Shown in pieces: positions 59,222 to 64,000 of a stretch of 64,000 bases of DNA. The position numbers were made by a program, and so were the translations under genes. The DNA is taken from NCBI GenBank assembly GCA_036785705.1, contig JAWUZG010000056.1, positions 9,053,001 through 9,117,000 on the forward strand, given 5' to 3'. Position 1 is the stretch's first letter, and each line of letters starts with the position of its first letter. The notes under the pieces were generated by a model. It made no database searches, was not told the DNA's origin, and was given only the letters and a program-made list of their open reading frames with translations. The stretch is from Acanthornis magna (lineage: Eukaryota; Chordata; Aves; Passeriformes; Acanthizidae).

Positions 59222-62200
59222 GAAAACCGTGGTAATGGGCTCAGGTAATTAACAAGGAGTAGGGTTAGGGTTACGTCTAGGCTTAACGTTAGGAGATCTA
59301 AAGGGCCTCAGGCTCCAGGAACACCAGGGCTGGAAAGGGCCTGCCAAGGCAAACGCGGCAAGGCCCCATCATGGCTGCTCCCACACCTTTCTGATCTGGA
59401 TACGCCACAGGGTTGGGCACCTCGGCCCCTGCCACCAGCTGCCATTTGGCCTAGTGTTAGGGTTGAGAGATCTAAAGAGACTCGAGCTCCTGGAAAACTG
59501 AGGCTGGAAAGGGCCTGCCAAGGCCATCGCAGCAGTGCCCCAACATTGCTGCTCCTTCATCTGTCTGATAGGGAAAACTTAGGTACTGGGCTTGGGTAAT
59601 TAACTAGGCTAGGGTTAGGGTTACACCTAGGGTTAGGGTCAGGAGATCTAAAGGGCCTCGAGCTCCAGGAACACCAGGGCTGGAAAGGGCCTGCCAAGGC
59701 AAACGCGGCAAGGCCCCATCATGGCTGCTCCCACACCTTTCTGATCTGGATACGCCACAGGGTTGGGCACCTCGGCCCCTGCCACCAGCTGCCATTTGGC
59801 CTAGTGTTAGGGTTGAGAGATCTAAAGAGACTCGAGCTCCTGGAAAACTGGGGCTGGAAAGGGCGTGCCAAGGCCATCGCAGCAGTGCCCCAACATTGCT
59901 GCTCCTTCATCTGTCTGATAGGGAAAACTTAGGTACTGGCCTTGGGTAATTAACTAGGCTAGGGTTAGGGTTACACCTAGGGTTAGGGTCAGGAGATCTA
60001 AAGGGCCTCGAGCTCCAGGAACACCAGGGCTGGAAAGGGCCTGCCAAGGCAAACGCGGCAAGGCCCCATCATGGCTGCTCCCACACCTTTCTGATCTGGA
60101 CACCCCACATGGGTGGGCACCTCAGCCCCTGCCACCAGCTGCCATTTGGCCTAGTGTTAGGGTTGAGAGATCTAAAGAGCCTCGAGCTCTGGGAACACTG
60201 GGGCTGGAAAGGGCCTGCCAAGGCCATCGCAGCAGTGCCCCAACATTGCTGCTCCTCCATCTTTCTGATGGGGAAAACCCAGGCATTCGGCTTGGGTAAA
60301 TAACTAGGTGTAGGGGTAGGGTTATGCCTAGGCTTAGCATTAGGAGATTTAAAGGGCCTCGAGCTCCGGGAACACCAAAGCTGGAAAGGGCCTGCCAAGG
60401 CAAACGCGGCAAGGCCCCATCATGGCTGCTCCCACACCTTTCTGATCTGGACACGCCACAGGGTTGGGCACCTCGGCCCCTGCCACCAGCTGCCATTTGG
60501 CCTAGTGTTAGGGTTGAGAGATCTAAAGAGACTCGAGCTCTGGGAACACTGGGGCTGGAAAGGGCCTGCCAAAGCCATCGCAGCAGTGCCCCAACATTGC
60601 TGCTCCTCCATCTTTCTGATAGGGAAAACCCTGGTAATGGGCTCAGGTAATTAACAAGGAGTAGGGTTAGGGTTACGTCTAGGCTTAACGTTAGGAGATC
60701 TAAAGGGCCTCGAGCTCCAGGAACACCAGGGCTGGAAAGGGCCTGCCAAGGCAAACGCGGCAAGACCCCATCATGGCTGCTCCCACACCTTTCTGATCTG
60801 GACACCCCACATGGGTGGGCACCTCGGCCCCGGCCACCAGCTGCCATTTGGCTTAGAGTTAGGGTTGAGAGATTTAAAGAGTTACAAGCTCCGGGAACAC
60901 TGGGGCTGGAAAGGGCCTGCCAAGGCCATCGCAGCAGTGCCCCAACATTGCTGCTCCTCCATCTGTCCGATAGGGAAAACCTAGGTACTGGGCTCGGGTA
61001 ATTAACTAGGCTAGGGTTAGGGTTACGCCTAGGGTTAGGGTTAGGAGATCTAAAGGGCCTCGAGCTCCAGGAACACCAGGGCTGGAAAGGGCCTGCCAAG
61101 GCAAACGCGGCAAGGCCCCATCATGGCTGCTCCCACACCTTTCTGATCTGGACACCCCACATGGGTGGGCACCTCAGCCCCTGCCACCAGCTGCCATTTG
61201 GCCTAGTATTAGGGTTGAGAGATCTAAAGAGACTCGAGCTCTGGGAACACTGGGGCTGGAAAGGGCCTGCCAAGGCCATCGCAGCAGTGCCCCAACATTG
61301 CTGCTCCTCCATCTTTCTGATGGGGAAAACCCAGGCATTGGGCTTGGGTAAATAACTAGGTGTAGGGGTAGGGTTATGCCTAGGCTTAGCATTAGGAGAT
61401 CTAAAGGGCCTCGAGCTCCAGGAACACCAAAGCTGGAAAGGGCCTGCCAAGGCAAACGCGGCAAGGCCCCATCATGGCTGCTCCCACACCTTTCTGATCT
61501 GGACACGCCACAGGGTTGGGCACCTCGGCCCCTGCCACCAGCTGCCATTTGGCCTAGTGTTAGGGTTGAGAGACCTAAAGAGACTCGAGCTCTGGGAACA
61601 CTGGGGCTGGAAAGGGCCTGCCAAGGCCATCGCAGCAGTGCCCCAACATTGCTGCTCCTCCATCTGTCTGATAGGGAAAACCCTGGTAATGGGCTCAGGT
61701 AATTAACAAGGAGTAGGGTTCGGGTTACGTCTAGGCTTAACGTTAGGAGATCTAAAGGGCCTCGAGCTCCAGGAACACCAGGGCTGGAAAGGGCCTGCCA
61801 AGGCAAACGCGGCAAGACCCCATCATGGCTGCTCCCACACCTTTCTGATCTGGACACGCCACAGGGTTGGGCACCTCGGCCCCTGCCACCAGCTGCCATT
61901 TGGCCTAGTGTTAGGGTTGAGAGATCTAAAGAGACTCGAGCTCCTGGAACACTGGGGCTGGAAAGGGCCTGCCAAGACCATCGCAGCAGTGCCCCAACAC
62001 TGCTGCTCCCACACCTTTCTGACAGGGAAAACCCAGGCACTGGGCTTGGGTAAATAACTAGGTGTAGGGGTAGGGTTATGCCTAGGCTTAGCATTAGGAG
62101 ATCTAAAGGGCCTCGAGCTCCAGGAACACCAAAGCTGGAAAGGGCCTGCCAAGGCAAACGCGGCAAGGCCCCATCATGGCTGCTCCCACACCTTTCTGAT

Positions 62201-63421
62201 CTGGACACGCCACAGGGTTGGGCACCTCGGCCCCTGCCACCAGCTGCCATTTGGCCTAGTGTTAGGGTTGAGAGATCTAAAGAGACTCGAGCTCCTGGAA
62301 CACTGGGGCTGGAAAGGGCCTGCCAAGGCCATCGCAGCAGTGCCCCAACATTGCTGCTCCTCCATCTGTCTGATAGGGAAAACTTAGGTACTGGGCTTGG
62401 GTAATTAACTAGGCTAGGGTTAGGGTTACGCCTAGGGTTAGGCTTAGGAGATCTAAAGGGCCTCGAGCTCCAGGAACACCAGGGCTGGAAAGGGCCTGCC
62501 AAGGCAAACGCGGCAAGGCCCCATCATGGCTGCTCTCACACCTTTCTGATCTGGACACGCCACAGGGTTGGGCACCTCGGCCCCTGCCACCAGCTGCCAT
62601 TTGCCCTAGTGTTAGGGTTGAGAGATCTAAAGAGACTCGAGCTCCTGGAACACTGGGGCTGGAAAGGGCCTGCCAAGACCATCGCAGCAGTGCCCCAGCA
62701 TTGCTGCTTCTCCATCTGTCTGATAGGGAAAACTTAGGTACTGGGCTTGGGTAATTAACTAGGCTAGGGTTAGGGTTACGCCTAGGGTTAGGCTTAGGAG
62801 ATCTAAAGGGCCTCGAGCTCCAGGAACACCAGGGCTGGAAAGGGCCTGCCAAGGCAAACGCGGCAAGGCCCCATCATGGCTGCTCCCACACCTTTCTGAT
62901 CTGGACACGCCACAGGGTTGGGCACCTCGGCCCCTGCCACCAGCTGCCATTTGGCCTAGAGTTAGGGTTGAGAGATTTAAAGAGTTACAAGCTCCGGGAA
63001 CACTGGGGCTGGAAAGGGCCTGCCAAGGCCATTGCAACAGTGCCCCAACATTGCTGCTCCTCCATCTTTCTGATAGGGAAAACCTAGGTACTGGGCTCAT
63101 GTAATTAACTAGGCTAGGGTTAGGGTTACACCTAGGGTTAGGGTTAGGAGATCTAAAGGGCCTCGAGCTCCAGGAACACCAGGGCTGGAAAGGGCCTGCC
63201 AAGGCAAACGCGGCAAGGCCCCATCATGGCTGCTCCCACACCTTTCTGATCTGGACACCCCACATGGGTGGGCACCTCAGCCCCTGCCACCAGCTGCCAT
63301 TTGGCCTAGTGTTAGGGTTGAGAGATCTAAAGAGCCTCGAGCTCTGGGAACACTGGGGCTGGAAAGGGCCTGCCAAGGCCATCGCAGCAGTGCCCCAACA
63401 TTGCTGCTCCTCCATCTTTCT
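59222..63421 (+). repeat. 6,311-bp duplication, copy 2
   Basis: Second copy of 52,911-57,110. It differs in scattered bases (for example GGGCGTGCC and CTGGCCTTGGG at about 59,862 and 59,936) and in one patch at about 61,970-62,080, where the tail and preceding B half resemble 58,815-58,925 instead. It ends where the tail switches from the type 2 form of copy 1 to type 3. Confidence 0.84.
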
Positions 63422-64000
63422 GATAGGGAAAACCCTGGTAATGGGCTCAGGTAATTAACAAGGAGTAGGGTTAGGGTTACGTCTAGGCTTAACGTTAGGA
63501 GATCTAAAGGGCCTCAGGCTCCAGGAACACCAGGGCTGGACAGGGCCTGCCAAGGCAAACGCGGCAAGGCCCCATCATGGCTGCTCCCACACCTTTCTGA
63601 TCTGGATACGCCACAGGGTTGGGCACCTCGGCCCCTGCCACCAGCTGCCATTTGGCCTAGTGTTAGGGTTGAGAGATCTAAAGAGACTCGAGCTCCTGGA
63701 AAACTGGGGCTGGAAAGGGCCTGCCAAGGCCATCGCAGCACTGCCCCAACATTGCTGCTCCTTCATCTGTCTGATAGGGAAAACTTAGGTACTGGGCTTG
63801 GGTAATTAACTAGGCTAGGGTTAGGGTTACACCTAGGGTTAGGGTCAGGAGATCTAAAGGGCCTCGAGCTCCAGGAACACCAGGGCTGGAAAGGGCCTGC
63901 CAAGGCAAACGCGGCAAGGCCCCATCATGGCTGCTCCCACACCTTTCTGATCTGGACACCCCACATGGCTGGGCACCTCAGCCCCTGCCACCAGCTGCCA
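63422..64000 (+). repeat. Start of another copy of the 38.9-39.5 kb sequence; right edge partial monomer
   Basis: From about 63.2 kb the order matches 38.7-39.46 kb (offset 24,540 bp, 70 monomers) and 47.8-48.6 kb (offset 15,425 bp, 44 monomers), including CCTCAGGCTCC, GGCTGGACAGGG and CGCAGCACTGCCCC. The last monomer starts at 63,848 and is cut at its position 153. The array continues beyond the window, possibly into a further higher-order copy. Confidence 0.82.

Larger units (their letters stand above)
1..64000 (+). repeat. Tandem satellite array, 350/351-bp dimeric monomer with telomere-like tail
   Basis: The same unit recurs from the first to the last base, head to tail and never inverted. 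Unit starts (GGAGATCT) fall at 215, 565, 916, 1267, 1617, 1968 and so on to 63,848, giving 181 monomers of mean 350.6 bp plus one 176-bp half-unit. The plus strand carries the G-rich TTAGGG-like strand. No interspersed element, unique spacer or orientation switch was seen. Lengths are 350 bp for monomers ending in the common type 1 tail and 351 bp for the other tail forms I measured. TTAGGG is the vertebrate telomere unit (also found in some fungi and protists). The array is not recognised as any named satellite, so host and chromosomal position stay open. Confidence 0.97.

Noticed and set aside
43645..62502. Minus-strand open frames of 381-442 codons as protein-coding genes
   Set aside because: They lie wholly in the satellite, appear in several frames and on both strands of the same bases, start and stop at repeat-defined positions, and change frame relative to the monomer at 350-bp units. 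No promoter, splice or unique sequence supports a gene.
1..64000. CRISPR-like array of repeats and spacers
   Set aside because: The unit is 350 bp with no unique spacers; variation is scattered point change, and the telomere-like tails point to a eukaryote.
1..64000. True telomere or a long interstitial (TTAGGG)n tract
   Set aside because: TTAGGG units occur at most in pairs within a 50-bp tail and are embedded in a 350-bp unit. No long perfect run exists in the window.
1..64000. Named human or bovine satellites (alpha, beta, gamma, TAR1, 1.715 and similar)
   Set aside because: Unit length, base composition and motifs do not fit any that I know; without a database search the family stays unassigned.
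1..64000. Transposable element or virus insertion within the array
   Set aside because: Monomer phase is unbroken apart from the 176-bp event; no terminal repeats, target-site duplications, poly-A tracts or foreign sequence were seen.

Overview
The whole 64 kb window is one uninterrupted satellite DNA array. I find no gene, RNA gene, transposable element or unique sequence. Every base belongs to a head-to-tail repeat of 350 or 351 bp, always in the same orientation. Counting from the first complete monomer (start 215) to the last start (63,848) gives 181 monomers, mean 350.6 bp, plus one extra 176-bp half-unit, with a partial monomer at each edge of the window.

Each monomer is itself an old dimer: an A half of 174 bp and a B half of 176-177 bp, both opening with AGATCTAAAG and both ending in TTAGGG-related sequence. 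The B half ends in a longer telomere-like tail, which exists in three diverged families (types 1, 2 and 3). Perfect TTAGGG units and frequent C-to-T/G-to-A differences at CpG sites suggest a vertebrate with CpG methylation. I cannot name the species or satellite family, or tell whether the array is subtelomeric, pericentromeric or on a heterochromatic sex or micro-chromosome.

Layout: a left domain (1 to about 34.1 kb) has only type 1 and type 2 tails. It contains a six-monomer tandem duplication (6.57-10.98 kb) and a mosaic of copied blocks (15.3-33 kb), often with a three-monomer rhythm. A boundary zone (34.08-34.75 kb) holds a 176-bp out-of-register duplication and a hybrid tail. A right domain (34.75-64 kb) gains type 3 tails and is built from nearly two tandem copies of a 26-monomer, 9,115-bp higher-order repeat (34.73-52.2 kb), then an 18-monomer, 6,311-bp duplication (about 52.9-57.1 and 59.2-63.4 kb).

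Open reading frames up to 442 codons occur, but they are by-products of a stop-poor 351-bp (117-codon) repeat; they are not annotated as genes. Offsets and variants were read by eye, so breakpoints are accurate to tens of bases, or about a hundred where flanks are identical.
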